This document shows positions 48,790 through 60,724 of a stretch of 64,000 bases of DNA, piece after piece (within the stretch, counting starts at the first letter, position 1; each line of letters starts with the position of its first letter). The DNA lies in assembly GCF_019923565.1 (NCBI RefSeq), contig NZ_CP074435.1, positions 498,501-562,500 of the forward strand, written 5' to 3'. Origin of the DNA: Candidatus Schneideria nysicola (GTDB lineage Bacteria > Pseudomonadota > Gammaproteobacteria > Enterobacterales > Enterobacteriaceae). The translations under genes were made by a program, and so were the position numbers. The notes under the pieces are model-generated. The model saw only the letters and a list, made by a program, of their open reading frames with translations, made no database searches and was not told the origin of the DNA.

Positions 48790-49725
48790 TTATAATAATA
48801 TTACGATTGCAGTTATCATCAAATTAAGTAGTGTTAAAGGTAAGCAAATTTTCCATCCAAATTCCATGACATGATCATAACGAGGACGAGGAAGAGAGGC
48901 TCGTATCAAAATAAAGAGTATTACGAATAAGGCAATTTTTATTATAAACCAAAATATAGGTGGGAGCCATGGACCTTGCCAACCTCCTAAAAAAAGCGTG
49001 ACTATCAAAGCAGATAGGGTGATTATTCCAATATATTCCCCAATAAAAAATAACCCAAATTTCATTCCAGAGTATTCAATATGATAACCATCCGCTAACT
49101 CTTGTTCAGACTCTGGTTGATCAAAAGGATGACGATGGCATACAGCAATACCGGCTAAAAAGAACGTGATAAATCCCAAAAATTGAGGAATAATATTCCA
49201 AATATCCTTTTGAGCAATAATAATATCTCTTAAAGAAAATGATCCTGATTGCGCTACCACGCCCATTATGGATAAACCTATAAAAACTTCATAACTTAGT
49301 GTTTGAGCTGCAGCACGCATAGCACCGAGTAATGCATATTTATTATTACTTGACCATCCAGCCAATAATACTGAGTATACAGAAAGTCCTGCCATCATCA
49401 AGAAAAATAATACACCAATATGTAGATCAATAATTATCCAATGAGGGGTAATGGGTATAGTGGCAAATATAATTAAAAAAGATAAAAAAGAAATAGTCGG
49501 TGATATAATAAATATTACACGTTCAGAAAATGGAGGAATCCAATCTTCTTTAAAGAAAATCTTGATCATATCCGCTATCGGTTGCATTAAACCTTGCCAT
49601 CCTACGCGATTCGGTCCGTAACGATTTTGAAATAGACCAAGTAAGCGCCTCTCTATAAAACTCATATATGCTCCACATATAAGTAATATAAAAAGAGTCA
49701 CAATAGATTTACTTATGGTATTCAT
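48790..49725 (-). CDS. nuoH: NADH-quinone oxidoreductase subunit H
   Basis: NuoH is the membrane subunit that forms the quinone cavity with NuoB and NuoD. The 311-residue protein (325 in E. coli) has eight membrane helices with the conserved [36 protein letters not shown] and the acidic loop [20 protein letters not shown]. The difference in length is mainly at the ends. It overlaps nuoG by four bases. Confidence 0.95.
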   Translation of the reverse strand: MNTISKSIVTLFILLICGAYMSFIERRLLGLFQNRYGPNRVGWQGLMQPIADMIKIFFKEDWIPPFSERVIFIISPTISFLSFLIIFATIPITPHWIIIDLHIGVLFFLMMAGLSVYSVLLAGWSSNNKYALLGAMRAAAQTLSYEVFIGLSIMGVVAQSGSFSLRDIIIAQKDIWNIIPQFLGFITFFLAGIAVCHRHPFDQPESEQELADGYHIEYSGMKFGLFFIGEYIGIITLSALIVTLFLGGWQGPWLPPIFWFIIKIALFVILFILIRASLPRPRYDHVMEFGWKICLPLTLLNLMITAIVILL

Positions 49726-52505
49726 TGAATAGCTACCACATTCTTAATTGGTTTGTAACAGATATCTTTAATATAAAGATATCTTCCTGATAGGATAGGA
49801 GAGAGACCCGGGAACCCAAGGGGTAATCCAACTTGTCCGGTGCTTAAATTTGTACTAATACGAACTGGTAATGTATGAATTTCTTTTCCTCCCCAATGAA
49901 AAGTCATCCATGTTTCATTACTGGGATCAGTTTTACATCCCAATTTCATTACATCAATTTCATTCATTATTAAGTACGGTTTTGGCATAATATTTTTAAT
50001 GACTGGAGAATTTTGTGAAGTTTCCTCGCTCCCAAATAAACACAAGTATGGGACAATATACCAAGAATTCTTATGATCCCGTATTGATTGAGAGGCATGA
50101 AAAGACGCAGGAATATTACTAAACCAATCTAATACATCATTTTTTGAATCCAATAGACGAATACCTGGATCCCCATATCGTAGGTGTCCTCCTACCTCAT
50201 CTTGAAATTTATTCCAAGATTGGGGAGAATTCCATCCTGGAGCCCATGCAAAGGCAACATATTGTTGTGGAGCATAAGGAGAATGATTCCCTTCCATAGA
50301 AAAATTAAACATAGAATCCTCATCTTGAGGAAAAGGAGTTTCATGTATATCATTCCGATGTGTCGCAGTACGACCACTATAACAATAAGGCGCCCTAGAT
50401 AGTTTTTTTCCATGTATACGAAATGTTTCATTCGGGGCGACTTTTTTAATATCCGCGAGATGAGGGAGATGTAAAGCTATATCATCAATAATCTTATCCA
50501 GTTTAATGCTTGAATATTCTTCGCTTTTATATAAGAGCGAATATAACCAACGCCAGCTCTCTAAACGAATTAATTGATTATTATAATAATTTGGTTTATA
50601 TGCCTGAAAAAATCTTTGAGCACGGCCTTCATTATTAATAACAGTACCACTACTTTCTGCAGAGTTAGCTGCAGATAATATTAAATCGGCTCTATCTTGA
50701 ATATTCGTTTTCTGATGATCAATGACTATGAGAGTCTTTACTTTTTCAATAGCTAAATCAATACGATCTTTTAACGCATGGCGATACAGATCATTTTCTA
50801 AGATAATCAAGGTATCTACTTTTCCCTTCTCAATTTCATTGAGAGCCTCTTCAATACTATTTCCTCCAATTAATGCTAATCCCATGCTATTAACATTAGA
50901 GAGTGTAAAACTAATACCAACATGCTTACCTTGTATTCGTAATGCGCGAGCAATATTTGCCGCGGCGGCAATAATTGCAGTACTTCCCATACTGCTACCA
51001 GAAATAATTAGTGGTTTTCTCGCATGAGATAAGGCTTGCGATATAACGGAAATTTTATCATTCATCATCCTATCGAATCCCTGAACCAAAGGGGAACTAT
51101 GATCTAATAGATGCGCAATTGCAAAACCTAGACGAGCTTGATCATCGATAGGAGCATAATAACTCCAAGTAGCAATATCATCTAAACTTGTTTGATCTAT
51201 ATGAGTAATAAATAGAGGATATTTGGTATGGTTTCCCACATTCATAGCAGCAACAGTATGCCATTCCGCAATAGCATGAGACGAAGCGATTTCTAAAGAT
51301 TTGCGTTTAATAGCCTGTCTTACTGCTAAAGCCATACGTGCTCCTGTCTGTGTAATATCTTCCCCCAATATTAAGATGCTATCATAACTTTCTATTTCTC
51401 GGAGAGAAGGAGTATACATTCCTCCTTTTTGCAGAATATTCAGTATTAATAACATTTGCTCATGTTCATTCTTAGAAATACCTGTATAAAAATTTTCTAC
51501 ACCCACCAGTTGACGTAATGCAAAATTACTTTCCATACTAGCTCTCGGAGAACCAATCCCAATAATATTCTTGGATTGACGCAATATATTTTTCGCTTGT
51601 TCTATTGCTTTATCCACAGTTAGAGTGAGATATTCTCCTTCTTCTTTTTTTCTTTGTATAGGTTTATTCGGTCTGTCTGTATTATTCATATAACCATAAC
51701 CAAATCGACCTAAGTCACATAAGAAATAATGATTGACTTCACCATTATAACGATTGTCAATACGTTTTAATTCTCCACCACGCTCGCATAAAATGATATT
51801 ACACCCTACACTACATTGCTGACAAATACTAGGAGAAAATTTCATATCCCATTTACGATTATATCTTTTTGAAGCCGTCTTATCTGTAAAGACTCCAGTA
51901 GGACAAATTTCAATCAGATTACCAGAAAATTCATTTTCTAATTTGCCATCATTTAAACGACCAAAGTATATCTTATTATGAACACCATATACTCCAAAAT
52001 CTTTTCCATCAGCATAGTCTTTATAATAGCGTACGCACCTATAACATGTAATACATCTATTCATTTCATGATTAATAAATGGACCTAAATTTTGATTACG
52101 ATAAATTCGTTTAGGAAAACGGTAGCGACGTGAGCTATGACCTATCATCACGGTCATATCTTGTAAGTGACAATGCCCCCCTTCTTCACATACTGGACAA
52201 TCATGAGGATGATTGGTCATCATCAATTCTATAATATTTTTTCTAAATTGTTTTATTTCCTCATTATTAATATAAATAGAAAGTCCATGAATCGCCGATG
52301 ACATACAAGCCATCACTATTTTACCAGAATCATCATGAATATTTTGATGTTGTTTAATCGCACATTGTCTACAAGATCCAATACTCCCCAATACAGGATG
52401 CCAACAGAAATAGGGTAGATCCAAACCAAGTGATAAACATATTTTTAGCAAATTATCCGACTCATTTACTTCATACTTTTTACCATCTATATAGATGAGG
52501 GCCAT
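49722..52505 (-). CDS. nuoG: NADH-quinone oxidoreductase subunit G
   Basis: NuoG is the largest peripheral subunit and holds several iron-sulfur clusters. I place the start at the ATG at 52503-52505, giving [13 protein letters not shown] as in E. coli; a TTG 15 bases earlier is in frame. The product is 927 residues (about 908 in E. coli). Visible motifs are the 2Fe-2S region ([18 protein letters not shown]), the His-coordinated cluster region ([20 protein letters not shown]), the [20 protein letters not shown] cluster, and the extra N7 cluster motif CQQCSVGCN. The molybdopterin-oxidoreductase-like C-terminal part follows. Confidence 0.95.
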   Translation of the reverse strand: MALIYIDGKKYEVNESDNLLKICLSLGLDLPYFCWHPVLGSIGSCRQCAIKQHQNIHDDSGKIVMACMSSAIHGLSIYINNEEIKQFRKNIIELMMTNHPHDCPVCEEGGHCHLQDMTVMIGHSSRRYRFPKRIYRNQNLGPFINHEMNRCITCYRCVRYYKDYADGKDFGVYGVHNKIYFGRLNDGKLENEFSGNLIEICPTGVFTDKTASKRYNRKWDMKFSPSICQQCSVGCNIILCERGGELKRIDNRYNGEVNHYFLCDLGRFGYGYMNNTDRPNKPIQRKKEEGEYLTLTVDKAIEQAKNILRQSKNIIGIGSPRASMESNFALRQLVGVENFYTGISKNEHEQMLLILNILQKGGMYTPSLREIESYDSILILGEDITQTGARMALAVRQAIKRKSLEIASSHAIAEWHTVAAMNVGNHTKYPLFITHIDQTSLDDIATWSYYAPIDDQARLGFAIAHLLDHSSPLVQGFDRMMNDKISVISQALSHARKPLIISGSSMGSTAIIAAAANIARALRIQGKHVGISFTLSNVNSMGLALIGGNSIEEALNEIEKGKVDTLIILENDLYRHALKDRIDLAIEKVKTLIVIDHQKTNIQDRADLILSAANSAESSGTVINNEGRAQRFFQAYKPNYYNNQLIRLESWRWLYSLLYKSEEYSSIKLDKIIDDIALHLPHLADIKKVAPNETFRIHGKKLSRAPYCYSGRTATHRNDIHETPFPQDEDSMFNFSMEGNHSPYAPQQYVAFAWAPGWNSPQSWNKFQDEVGGHLRYGDPGIRLLDSKNDVLDWFSNIPASFHASQSIRDHKNSWYIVPYLCLFGSEETSQNSPVIKNIMPKPYLIMNEIDVMKLGCKTDPSNETWMTFHWGGKEIHTLPVRISTNLSTGQVGLPLGFPGLSPILSGRYLYIKDICYKPIKNVVAIQ

Positions 52506-52539
52506 AATTCTGATATCCAAATTAAGATGTATAAATTAA

Positions 52540-53853
52540 TTATATACTTTGCTTTTCCGTCTTAATAATAGTAATACCGGATTCAAATTCAGAGCGAAAG
52601 TATTTGATTGCACTTTGTAAAGGTTCTATCGCTCCTGGAGCATGAGCACAAAATGTTGCAGAGGGATTGCCAATGATATCACATAGTTCTTCTAATAATT
52701 CTATATCTCCTGATTTTCCCATTTTTTTTTCTAATTCACGTAATATTTTAACAATCCATGGTAATCCATCTCTACACGGAGTACACCATCCACAAGATTC
52801 ACGCGAGAAAAACTCTTCTATATTACATGTCAATGAAACCATATTGATTTTATTATCTACTGCAATGGCTAAAGCAGTCCCTAATCTACTACCCGCTTGT
52901 GTAATATTTTTAAAATCCATGGGATAATCCAAATGATCTTTTAGTAAAAAATCTGTACTTACACCTCCAGGTTGCCAAGCCTTTAGAGTCAAACCATCTT
53001 GCATATTACCCGCATAATCTTCTAAAATTTCGCGAGCCGTAATCCCAAATGGCAATTCCCATAGACCTGGATTGTTTACTCTACCAGAGAAACCCATAAG
53101 CTTCGTACCAGTATCCTCACTTTTTCCTGCCGTAATATTTCTATACCAATAAACTCCATGTTCAATAATAGCCGGAATATTACACAATGTTTCCACATTA
53201 TTAATGCAAGTCGGTTTTCCCCATATCCCTACTTGACCAGGAAAAGGAGGTTTTGCACGTGGATTAGCTCTTTTTCCTTCTAAAGCGTTCATTAGTGCCG
53301 TTTCTTCTCCACATATATAACGGCCCGCTCCCGTATGAAGAAATAACTCAAAATTAAAACCACTTTTTAAAATATTTTTTCCTAAAAATCCATATTTCAT
53401 TGCTTCGTTTATTGCTTGCTTAAGACATTTATATGCTTGTATATACTCACCACGTAGAAAAATATATCCTCGATAAGCTTGTATAGCAAAAGCAGAAATT
53501 AAGATTCCCTCTATGAGAAGATGCGGAATACGTTCCATTAAAAAACGGTCCTTATAAGTACCAGGTTCCATTTCATCGGCATTACATACTAAATATTTAA
53601 TGGATGTAGATTGATTTTGTTGTATTAATTGCCATTTAACACCGGTAGGAAATCCAGCCCCTCCTCTACCTTTCAGTCCTGATTCCTTTATGATCGAAAT
53701 AATCTCTTCGGGTTTAAACTGTTGGAGTGCTTTCTTTGCAGAAACATAACCATTCTTTTTTTGATATTCCTTTATCCATAAAGTCTGACTATTATCTTGT
53801 AATCGCCAAGTTAATGGATGAGTTTCTGGATTGATAGTATTGATTATTTTCAT
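52540..53853 (-). CDS. nuoF: NADH-quinone oxidoreductase subunit F
   Basis: NuoF binds NADH and FMN at the tip of complex I. The 437-residue protein (445 in E. coli) has the NADH/FMN glycine-rich motif [30 protein letters not shown] and the N3 cluster cysteines in [12 protein letters not shown]. It overlaps nuoE by four bases, which implies coupled translation of these two subunits, which sit together in the NADH module. Confidence 0.96.
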   Translation of the reverse strand: MKIINTINPETHPLTWRLQDNSQTLWIKEYQKKNGYVSAKKALQQFKPEEIISIIKESGLKGRGGAGFPTGVKWQLIQQNQSTSIKYLVCNADEMEPGTYKDRFLMERIPHLLIEGILISAFAIQAYRGYIFLRGEYIQAYKCLKQAINEAMKYGFLGKNILKSGFNFELFLHTGAGRYICGEETALMNALEGKRANPRAKPPFPGQVGIWGKPTCINNVETLCNIPAIIEHGVYWYRNITAGKSEDTGTKLMGFSGRVNNPGLWELPFGITAREILEDYAGNMQDGLTLKAWQPGGVSTDFLLKDHLDYPMDFKNITQAGSRLGTALAIAVDNKINMVSLTCNIEEFFSRESCGWCTPCRDGLPWIVKILRELEKKMGKSGDIELLEELCDIIGNPSATFCAHAPGAIEPLQSAIKYFRSEFESGITIIKTEKQSI

Positions 53854-54368
53854 TTATTTTTTTTATATTTTTCTAATAAAAGAGCAATATCTTGAATTTT
53901 CACATTGGTATAAGTTTTATTATCAATCATCATAACCGGGGATTTATCACAGTTACCTAGACAACAAGTAGGAAGTAACGTAAATAAACCATCTTTCGTA
54001 GTTTGCCCAGATTGTATATCTAACATTTTTTCCAATAACTGTTTATTACATTGATAACCAGTAATATAACATACTACGCTATCACAGTAACGAATAATAT
54101 GACTTCCAACGGGTTTTCTGAAAATTTGACTATAGAACGTAGCAATTTCTTCTAAATCGCTACTAGGTATATCTAAAAGCATTGCTATTGCTATAATCGC
54201 ATTATCAGAAATCCATCCTCTATATTTTTGTACAATCTTTAATGCTTCTATGGCAACAGCTCGTACATCTTCATAATGAGCTTTTTCTTGTTCAATAGCA
54301 TCACGTTCTGCTTGACTTAATTTGAAAACAGATTCGAATGAATTTTTATCTACTTGATTATTGTACAT
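53850..54368 (-). CDS. nuoE: NADH-quinone oxidoreductase subunit E
   Basis: NuoE carries the off-path 2Fe-2S cluster N1a. The 172-residue protein (166 in E. coli) has the thioredoxin-like domain with cluster ligands in [12 protein letters not shown] and [13 protein letters not shown]. The N-terminal helical part is present. It follows nuoCD by six bases. Confidence 0.95.
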   Translation of the reverse strand: MYNNQVDKNSFESVFKLSQAERDAIEQEKAHYEDVRAVAIEALKIVQKYRGWISDNAIIAIAMLLDIPSSDLEEIATFYSQIFRKPVGSHIIRYCDSVVCYITGYQCNKQLLEKMLDIQSGQTTKDGLFTLLPTCCLGNCDKSPVMMIDNKTYTNVKIQDIALLLEKYKKNK

Positions 54369-54374
54369 AAATCA

Positions 54375-56177
54375 TTATCTATCTACATCTGACATAACAA
54401 AATCTATACTACCAAGGTATGCAATTAAATCGGATATTAAACTCCCTCTAATCACAGAAGGAATTTGTTGTAAATGAGGAAAACTTGGGGTCCTAATACG
54501 GGTTCGATAACTTATCGCACTGCCATCACTTATTAAATAATAACTATTTATTCCTTTACTCGCTTCAATCATATGAAAAGACTCATTTGGAGGCATAATC
54601 GTTCCCCATGAAACCTGTAAAAAATGGGTAATTAATGTTTCAATATGCTGTAATGTTTTTTCCTTCATAGGAGGAGTAGTCAGAGGATGGCTCGCCTTAA
54701 ATGGACCGTAAGGCATATAATTTATACACTGTTCTAAAATACGCATACTTTGATAGATTTCTTCCACTTTAAGCATAACTCGACTATAACAATCACTGAT
54801 TCCACTTCCTATAGGAACTTCCCAATCAAAATTTTCATATCCTGAATATGGTCTTTGTTTACGTACATCAAAATTAATACCCGTTGCACGTAATGCCGCA
54901 CCTGTAATTCCCCATTCTAGAGCAGATTTGGCATCATAAGCAGCGATACCTTCTACTCTGCTACGAAGTATACTATTTTTCAGTGCGGATTTTACATAAA
55001 TATATAATCTTTTTTGTAACCAATTCAGACATTCACGTAATAACGTATCCCAACCAGAGGGTAAATCATTAGCTATACCACCAATGCGAAACCAAGCTGG
55101 ATGCATACGAAATCCAGTAATAGCTTCTATTACATTATAGATTTTTTGTCTATCCGTAAATAATAAAAAAATGGGAGTCATTCCACCTAAATCTTGAATA
55201 TAAGTCCCAATATATAATAAATGACTATTAATACGAAATAACTCAGATAACATAACACGGATGATATTGACTCGATCTGGTACAACTATTCCAGCTAGTT
55301 TTTCTATAGCACAAATATAAGGCATCTCATTGATACATCCTCCCAAATAGTCGATGCGATCTGTATAGGGAATATAACTATGCCAAGACTTATTTTCAGC
55401 TATTTTTTCAGCTCCACGGTGGTGGTATCCTATATCAGGGACACAATCAATGATTTCTTCCCCATCCAGCTGTAAAACAATACGGAAAACACCATGTACA
55501 GAAGGATGATTAGGACCTAAGTTCAGAAACATAAAATCGTTATGTTCGTTTTGATATTGCATTCCCCATTCTTCGGGATGGAACGTCATACTTTCCATAG
55601 CTATATCCTCTTTTTGTTTTGTGAGGATAAATGAATCGAATTCTGTTGCACGAGCAGGATAGTCCTTACGAAGTGGATGACCTTTCCAATATCGTGGCAT
55701 TAAAATACGATGTAAATAAGGATGATTATCAAAAACGATTCCGAACATTTCCCAAACTTCTCTTTCGTACCAATTCGCATTAGGAAAAAGATTGACAATG
55801 GTTGGTACATGAAGGATATTTTCTTTGAGAAAAACTTTAATAATGATATCTTGATTTCTTTCTATGGAGAGTAGATGATAAAAAACCGTAAAATCTGTGT
55901 CAGGCAATCCATCACGATGAATACGTAATCTTTCATCTATTCCATGTAGGTCATATAACATATTATATGGTTTAGAAACATTTTTTAAGAATTTTATTAC
56001 ATCCAGTATTTTTTTTCGATCTATCCAAATTACAGGACAACCAATTTTTGTATTTTGTATGAAAAAATTAACATTGACAAAATGAGATTGCAGTTCCTTG
56101 ATTATAGACTCCTCTTCTGGAGTCTCCTGTAAAACAGTGGAGAACAAAGGAGAATCTTGTCGCCTCACCTTTTCCAT
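54375..56177 (-). CDS. nuoC: NADH-quinone oxidoreductase fused subunit CD
   Basis: In enterobacteria the NuoC and NuoD subunits are one polypeptide, and this 600-residue protein (596 in E. coli, also called nuoCD) is such a fusion. The NuoC part (about residues 1-180) includes [19 protein letters not shown]. The NuoD part includes [34 protein letters not shown] and the quinone-site histidines. The fusion supports placement in or near the Enterobacterales. Confidence 0.96.
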   Translation of the reverse strand: MEKVRRQDSPLFSTVLQETPEEESIIKELQSHFVNVNFFIQNTKIGCPVIWIDRKKILDVIKFLKNVSKPYNMLYDLHGIDERLRIHRDGLPDTDFTVFYHLLSIERNQDIIIKVFLKENILHVPTIVNLFPNANWYEREVWEMFGIVFDNHPYLHRILMPRYWKGHPLRKDYPARATEFDSFILTKQKEDIAMESMTFHPEEWGMQYQNEHNDFMFLNLGPNHPSVHGVFRIVLQLDGEEIIDCVPDIGYHHRGAEKIAENKSWHSYIPYTDRIDYLGGCINEMPYICAIEKLAGIVVPDRVNIIRVMLSELFRINSHLLYIGTYIQDLGGMTPIFLLFTDRQKIYNVIEAITGFRMHPAWFRIGGIANDLPSGWDTLLRECLNWLQKRLYIYVKSALKNSILRSRVEGIAAYDAKSALEWGITGAALRATGINFDVRKQRPYSGYENFDWEVPIGSGISDCYSRVMLKVEEIYQSMRILEQCINYMPYGPFKASHPLTTPPMKEKTLQHIETLITHFLQVSWGTIMPPNESFHMIEASKGINSYYLISDGSAISYRTRIRTPSFPHLQQIPSVIRGSLISDLIAYLGSIDFVMSDVDR

Positions 56178-56207
56178 AGTAAGTTATCCTTATTACATCC
56201 ATTTTTT

Positions 56208-56888
56208 TTATATCTCTTCTGTTGTCTTTTTTTTCTGATGTATATTAGATACAGCGATACGTTTTTGACGTTTACGTTCTCGTTCTGATTGCATATTAGC
56301 ACGATATATACCTTGTTCACCTATTATCCAAGATAGTGGTCTTCTTTCTTTGGCAATGGATTCTTTTAATAATAAAAGTGCCTGAATATATGCTTCAGGA
56401 CGCGGAGGACATCCTGGAATATATATATCTACAGGAATAAACTTATCTACTCCTTGCACTACGGAATAAACATCATACATTCCACCTGAATTCGCACATG
56501 ATCCCATTGAAATCACCCATTTGGGTTCAAGGATTTGATCGTATAATCTTTGAATAATGGGCGCCATTTTAAGAAATGGTGTGCCAGCTATAACCATAAA
56601 ATCTGCTTGTCTTGGAGAAGAACGAATAACTTCTGAACCAAAACGTGCTATATCATGTACTGCTGTAAAGGAAGTTGTCATCTCAACATAACAACAAGAT
56701 AGACCAAAATTATATGGCCATAGTGAATTACTTCTTCCCCAATTGACGATTTTATGTAAAGCACGTTCTAACTTATCTAGATATATCCCATGATGAGACG
56801 ATTGTTTTAATGGATCTTTTACCGTCTTTTCTTTTTTTAAAGGATAACGTTTACTATTACTATCGATATGGATGAGAGTATAGTCCAT
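56208..56888 (-). CDS. nuoB: NADH-quinone oxidoreductase subunit B
   Basis: NuoB holds cluster N2, which reduces quinone. The 226-residue protein (220 in E. coli) has the tandem cysteines in [23 protein letters not shown] and the last ligand in [15 protein letters not shown]. The C-terminus is lysine/arginine-rich. It lies between nuoA and nuoCD. Confidence 0.96.
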   Translation of the reverse strand: MDYTLIHIDSNSKRYPLKKEKTVKDPLKQSSHHGIYLDKLERALHKIVNWGRSNSLWPYNFGLSCCYVEMTTSFTAVHDIARFGSEVIRSSPRQADFMVIAGTPFLKMAPIIQRLYDQILEPKWVISMGSCANSGGMYDVYSVVQGVDKFIPVDIYIPGCPPRPEAYIQALLLLKESIAKERRPLSWIIGEQGIYRANMQSERERKRQKRIAVSNIHQKKKTTEEI

Positions 56889-56923
56889 CTGATTCCCTTT
56901 TTATTATCTATATTCTTTCTCTC

Positions 56924-57355
56924 CTAATTTTTTTCTCTTCGAGTAGAATGAATAATAGAATGATTATTCGTTGATTTCCAGTCCAAACCACCTAATCGTA
57001 CTAAATATATTAAGCTAATGAATAAAACAATAATGAAAATTGCCGATTCTAATAATCCTATCCATCCTATATCACGGATAGCAACCGCCCAAACATAAAG
57101 ATAGACAGATTCTACTTCAAAAATTACAAAAAACATTGCTATTAAATAAAATTTAATAGCTAATCGAAAACTCTTCCTTTCTACAGGATTAACTCCGGAT
57201 TCAAATGGCAAATTTTTTGATTTTGTTTCCGCGGATTTTCCTCCTAGAATCAAACTCATTAATAGCATGAATATGCATAATATAATTGCACTAATAATAA
57301 AAACTGCAAATCCCCAATAATGCAAATACATATTTTCATCAAGAGTGATTGGCAT
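56924..57355 (-). CDS. nuoA: NADH-quinone oxidoreductase subunit A
   Basis: NuoA is a three-helix membrane subunit near the quinone cavity and the first gene of the operon. The 143-residue protein (147 in E. coli) has the conserved loop NLPFESGVNPVERKSFRLAI and FVIFEVESVYLYVWAVAIRD. The 194-base gap upstream, before tRNA-Gly(GCC), should hold the operon promoter; I see no ArcA, NarL or Fnr site there with confidence. Confidence 0.95.
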   Translation of the reverse strand: MPITLDENMYLHYWGFAVFIISAIILCIFMLLMSLILGGKSAETKSKNLPFESGVNPVERKSFRLAIKFYLIAMFFVIFEVESVYLYVWAVAIRDIGWIGLLESAIFIIVLFISLIYLVRLGGLDWKSTNNHSIIHSTRREKN

Positions 57356-57549
57356 CTTTTTTTTCGCTTTTTCTCTTTAATTCTCAGATAGACAATTCAA
57401 TTATAATCGTATATTTTTTATTTAGTAAATAAAATTTTTTTATAGATTGATATTTGATTAGTATTATTAAATTAATTGATATTAATTTTAAATATTTTAT
57501 TGATTTCAATATTATGTTCTGTAAAATAAAAAAATTATTTATTATTTTT

Positions 57550-57621
57550 GCGGGAATAGCTCAGTGGTAGAGCACAACCTTGCCAAGGTTGGGGTCGCGA
57601 GTTCAAATCTCGTTTCCCGCT
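57550..57621 (+). tRNA. glyV: tRNA-Gly (anticodon GCC)
   Basis: The plus-strand cloverleaf has acceptor GCGGGAA pairing with TTCCCGC, anticodon loop TTGCCAA within an ACCTTGCCAAGGT hairpin (anticodon GCC), and T loop TTCAAAT. Discriminator T is followed by CAT, so CCA is not encoded. It may be the lone survivor of the E. coli glyV/W/X/Y family; which member cannot be told. Confidence 0.94.
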
Positions 57622-57640
57622 CATTTTATTACTTTCTTCA

Positions 57641-58123
57641 TTAAATTTTTATACTCATTATAGTATCTTTTCCACCGACTACATATCCAGCAAACTTAAC
57701 TATTTCTTTAATTTTATCCATATTAGCAATAACTATCGGAGTGATTATGGATGGGGCTCGCTTTTCTAATAGAGAAAAATTAAAAGAAATAATAGGATCG
57801 CCTTGATTAACATTCTGATTTTCTTTGGCAATACGAGTAAATCCTTCACCTTTGAGTTGTACTGTATCAATGCCAAAGTGAATAATCATTTCAATTCCAT
57901 CGTCAGAATTAATAGAAAATGCATGATTAGTTTCAAAAATTTTAATAATGTTCCCTTTAATTGGAGCCATTATTATATTCTGGTTGGCATCTGGTCTAAT
58001 GGCAATACCATCGCCTATTATTTTTTCTGCAAAGACTTGATCAGGAACATCTTCAATATTTATAAGAAATCCTGAAAAAGGAGCAATAATTTCTATATTT
58101 TTATCATATTTTAACAAATTCAT
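57641..58123 (-). CDS. crr: Glucose-specific PTS enzyme IIA (IIA-Glc)
   Basis: IIA-Glc takes phosphate from HPr and passes it to the sugar-specific IIBC permease; in E. coli it also controls adenylate cyclase. The 160-residue protein (169 in E. coli) has the active-site pair His67 (ETNHAFS) and His82 (IIHFGIDTV). The N-terminal segment before the core is about 11 residues shorter than in E. coli, where it forms a membrane-binding amphipathic helix. A good AAGGA before the ATG supports this short start. It is the last gene of ptsH-ptsI-crr. Confidence 0.95.
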   Translation of the reverse strand: MNLLKYDKNIEIIAPFSGFLINIEDVPDQVFAEKIIGDGIAIRPDANQNIIMAPIKGNIIKIFETNHAFSINSDDGIEMIIHFGIDTVQLKGEGFTRIAKENQNVNQGDPIISFNFSLLEKRAPSIITPIVIANMDKIKEIVKFAGYVVGGKDTIMSIKI

Positions 58124-58181
58124 TAGTCTTCCTTTTTGTTATCTATCTCGTATATGACTATAAAAATACTGATTTTAACAA

Positions 58182-59894
58182 TCAGCATCCCTCCTGTTGA
58201 ATTACATTTAATATATCTGAAATAGTAGGTTGTACAAGTGCTTTTTCTGCTAAATATTTTACCTCTTTATAATTAGCGCTACGTATAATTTTTTTTATGC
58301 GTGGTATAGCAATAGGACTCATACTGAATTCATCTAATCCCATACCTAGTAACAATAATGTAGCACGTTCATCTCCCGCTAATTCACCACACATTCCAGT
58401 CCATTTTCCTTCTGCATGAGAAGCATCAATGACTTTTTTTATTAAATTTAATACTGCAGGAGACATAGGATTATAAAGATGAGAAATGAGTTCATTACCT
58501 CTGTCTACAGCTAGTGTATATTGAGTCAAATCATTAGATCCAATACTAAAAAAATCCACTTCTTTAGCCAGATGATGAGCAATTAGGGCCGCTGCAGGAG
58601 TTTCTATCATTACACCTACTTCAATATTCTCATCAAAAGATTTTTTTTCTTCATGAAGTTGTTTCTTAAGTAAATTTAGTTCTGATTTTAATGTACGGAC
58701 TTCTTCTACTAGAATAATCATAGGATACATAATACGTAATTTACCAAAAGATGACGCTCTTAAAATAGCTCTGAGTTGAGAGTGCAACATATCTTTTCGA
58801 TCTAATCCTATACGAATAGCTCTCCATCCAAGAAATGGATTACTTTCCTTAGGTAAATTCATATAAGGTAATATTTTATCGCCACCGATATCCATCGTGC
58901 GTATAATAATAGAGTGAGTAGGCATAGATTCTGCAACAGCTTTATATATTTCAAATTGTTCTTCTTCACTAGGTAAAGAATCTCTATCCATGAATAAGAA
59001 CTCGGTACGATATAAACCTACTCCTTCTGCTCCACTATATTTTACTCCATCTATTTCACTGAAGTTTCCTATATTAGCACATATTTTAACTTGATGATTA
59101 TCTAAAGTAATAGCGGGGAGTGTTTTGATAATATCTAATTCTTTTTCCTCTAAAGCATATTGATTTTTCAATAATCGTAATTTTTCCGTTTTTATCGAAT
59201 CTGGATTAATATAAATACAATTACTCACTGCATCCAGAATCAAATTATCCCCATTATTAATAATTTTTGTAGCATTCATGACCCCCACTATGGCAGGTAT
59301 ACCTGCAGAACGTGCCATTATTGATGTATGTGAGGTTTTACCACCTTTTTCTGTAATAAAACCTAATATGGTCTCTATATTCATCTGTGCAGTTTGTGAT
59401 GTTGTTAGTTCTTCAGCTACTATAATACTTGGTTGTTCAACTAGACTCAAATCTACCAAAGGAATATCTAGAATGTTGTATAATAATCGATCTCCTATAT
59501 CCCTTATATCCGCGGCTCTTTCTTTTAAATATTTATCATTTAATGATTCTAAGGTCTGAGCTTGTTTTTCAATGACAGAGTGAACAGCAGTATCTACACT
59601 AAAGAGTTCTTCTTTGATTAAAGTTAATATTTCTTTTTCAAAGGCTTCATCTTCAAGAAGCAAAATATGGCCTTCTAGAATTGCTGCTTTTTCTGAACCG
59701 AAATTGTTTGTTACTTTATTTATAAGTATTGCTAATTGTTTAGAGGTTTTATCACGATTACGGAAAAAAGAATCGACTTCTTTTGGAATTTGATTCGCAG
59801 TAATTTTTTTCTCATTAATGAGAATTTTGCTTACTTTAACTAGTAAGGCTTGACCAAAAACGATACCAGGGGATGCTACAATTCCTGAAATCAT
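58182..59894 (-). CDS. ptsI: PTS enzyme I (phosphoenolpyruvate-protein phosphotransferase)
   Basis: Enzyme I autophosphorylates from PEP and phosphorylates HPr. The 570-residue protein (575 in E. coli) has the phosphohistidine domain with the active histidine in [20 protein letters not shown]. The PEP-binding barrel shows [40 protein letters not shown], the [17 protein letters not shown] motif and the catalytic cysteine in [15 protein letters not shown] precedes the ATG. It lies between ptsH and crr as in E. coli. Confidence 0.97.
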   Translation of the reverse strand: MISGIVASPGIVFGQALLVKVSKILINEKKITANQIPKEVDSFFRNRDKTSKQLAILINKVTNNFGSEKAAILEGHILLLEDEAFEKEILTLIKEELFSVDTAVHSVIEKQAQTLESLNDKYLKERAADIRDIGDRLLYNILDIPLVDLSLVEQPSIIVAEELTTSQTAQMNIETILGFITEKGGKTSHTSIMARSAGIPAIVGVMNATKIINNGDNLILDAVSNCIYINPDSIKTEKLRLLKNQYALEEKELDIIKTLPAITLDNHQVKICANIGNFSEIDGVKYSGAEGVGLYRTEFLFMDRDSLPSEEEQFEIYKAVAESMPTHSIIIRTMDIGGDKILPYMNLPKESNPFLGWRAIRIGLDRKDMLHSQLRAILRASSFGKLRIMYPMIILVEEVRTLKSELNLLKKQLHEEKKSFDENIEVGVMIETPAAALIAHHLAKEVDFFSIGSNDLTQYTLAVDRGNELISHLYNPMSPAVLNLIKKVIDASHAEGKWTGMCGELAGDERATLLLLGMGLDEFSMSPIAIPRIKKIIRSANYKEVKYLAEKALVQPTISDILNVIQQEGC

Positions 59895-59974
59895 AAGAAT
59901 ATTACCTTAATTAATTGAATGATAGGAAGTGAGATAGATATAGAAGAGGTAGATATAAAATATCATATTTAAAT

Positions 59975-60235
59975 TTATTTAAGATTATCTATTAACTGAG
60001 TTAGATATTCTACCGCTTCTTTTTCATCTTCTCCTTCAGCAGTAATAGTCATTATACTACCATAAGTTAATCCAAGAGTCTGTAATTTAAATAAACTCTT
60101 TGCATCAACACATTTGTTATTTGCAGAGGTAATAGTAATATTTGAGCGAAATTTTTTAGCTGCTTTAACAAATTCTGCAGTAGGACGAAGATGTAAACCA
60201 TGTGGAGCTATCAGTTTAACTTTTTTTTCATACAT
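59975..60235 (-). CDS. ptsH: Phosphocarrier protein HPr
   Basis: HPr shuttles phosphate from enzyme I to sugar-specific EIIA proteins. The 86-residue protein (85 in E. coli) has the active histidine His15 in [16 protein letters not shown] and the conserved [19 protein letters not shown]. It is the first gene of the pts operon; its promoter must lie in the 489-base AT-rich gap upstream. cysK, its E. coli neighbour, is not present. Confidence 0.96.
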   Translation of the reverse strand: MYEKKVKLIAPHGLHLRPTAEFVKAAKKFRSNITITSANNKCVDAKSLFKLQTLGLTYGSIMTITAEGEDEKEAVEYLTQLIDNLK

Positions 60236-60724
60236 TTATTATTTTTTCCTAAAATTTTATTGTTACTAAATTTATTCATGTAAATGATAGAAGAATACTT
60301 TTTTTAAAGTACAAAATGATATTCTTTTTTTTATTTATTTTTTAAATCGATATTTAAACTATATTATAGTAAGATTAGTTTTTATTATTTCTCTCTAAAA
60401 TCATTATTTATGATAGTATAAAGTAAACATTATAAATAATATTTTATTATAAATTATTTTAATAACTTTATAAAGTTAGTATAGAGTTTTTAATAATGGT
60501 AAAATTATTAATATTTATTCATATGATTTTATACTAAAAGTATTTTTTATTTTTATAGTATGTAATATGAAATAATATAAGATATAATTAATATATAAAG
60601 ATACTAAAGATACTACTTTATAATATATATAATTAATATGGATAATTAATATATATGGTATATAGTAATGAATTTTAATATATTTATACATACATAACGA
60701 ATATATAATTATTACATTGATCTT
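60236..60724. other. 489-base AT-rich divergent region between ptsH and nadA
   Basis: This is the longest gene-free stretch in the window. No coding sequence or RNA gene is visible on either strand. It contains a 7-base inverted repeat (AAGAATA at 60291-60297 and TATTCTT at 60320-60326) followed by a T-run on the plus strand. It also holds three exact copies of ATAATTAATAT (60584-60594, 60629-60639, 60642-60652) within 141 bases of the nadA start. No NadR or Crp box is recognisable. Confidence 0.5.

Noticed and set aside
54375-56177. nuoCD fusion as a novelty
   Set aside because: The fusion is normal in E. coli and relatives.
60236-60724. A hidden gene or small RNA in the longest gap
   Set aside because: No reading frame with plausible composition and no GC-rich structured segment; only AT-rich repeats, so no RNA gene can be supported.
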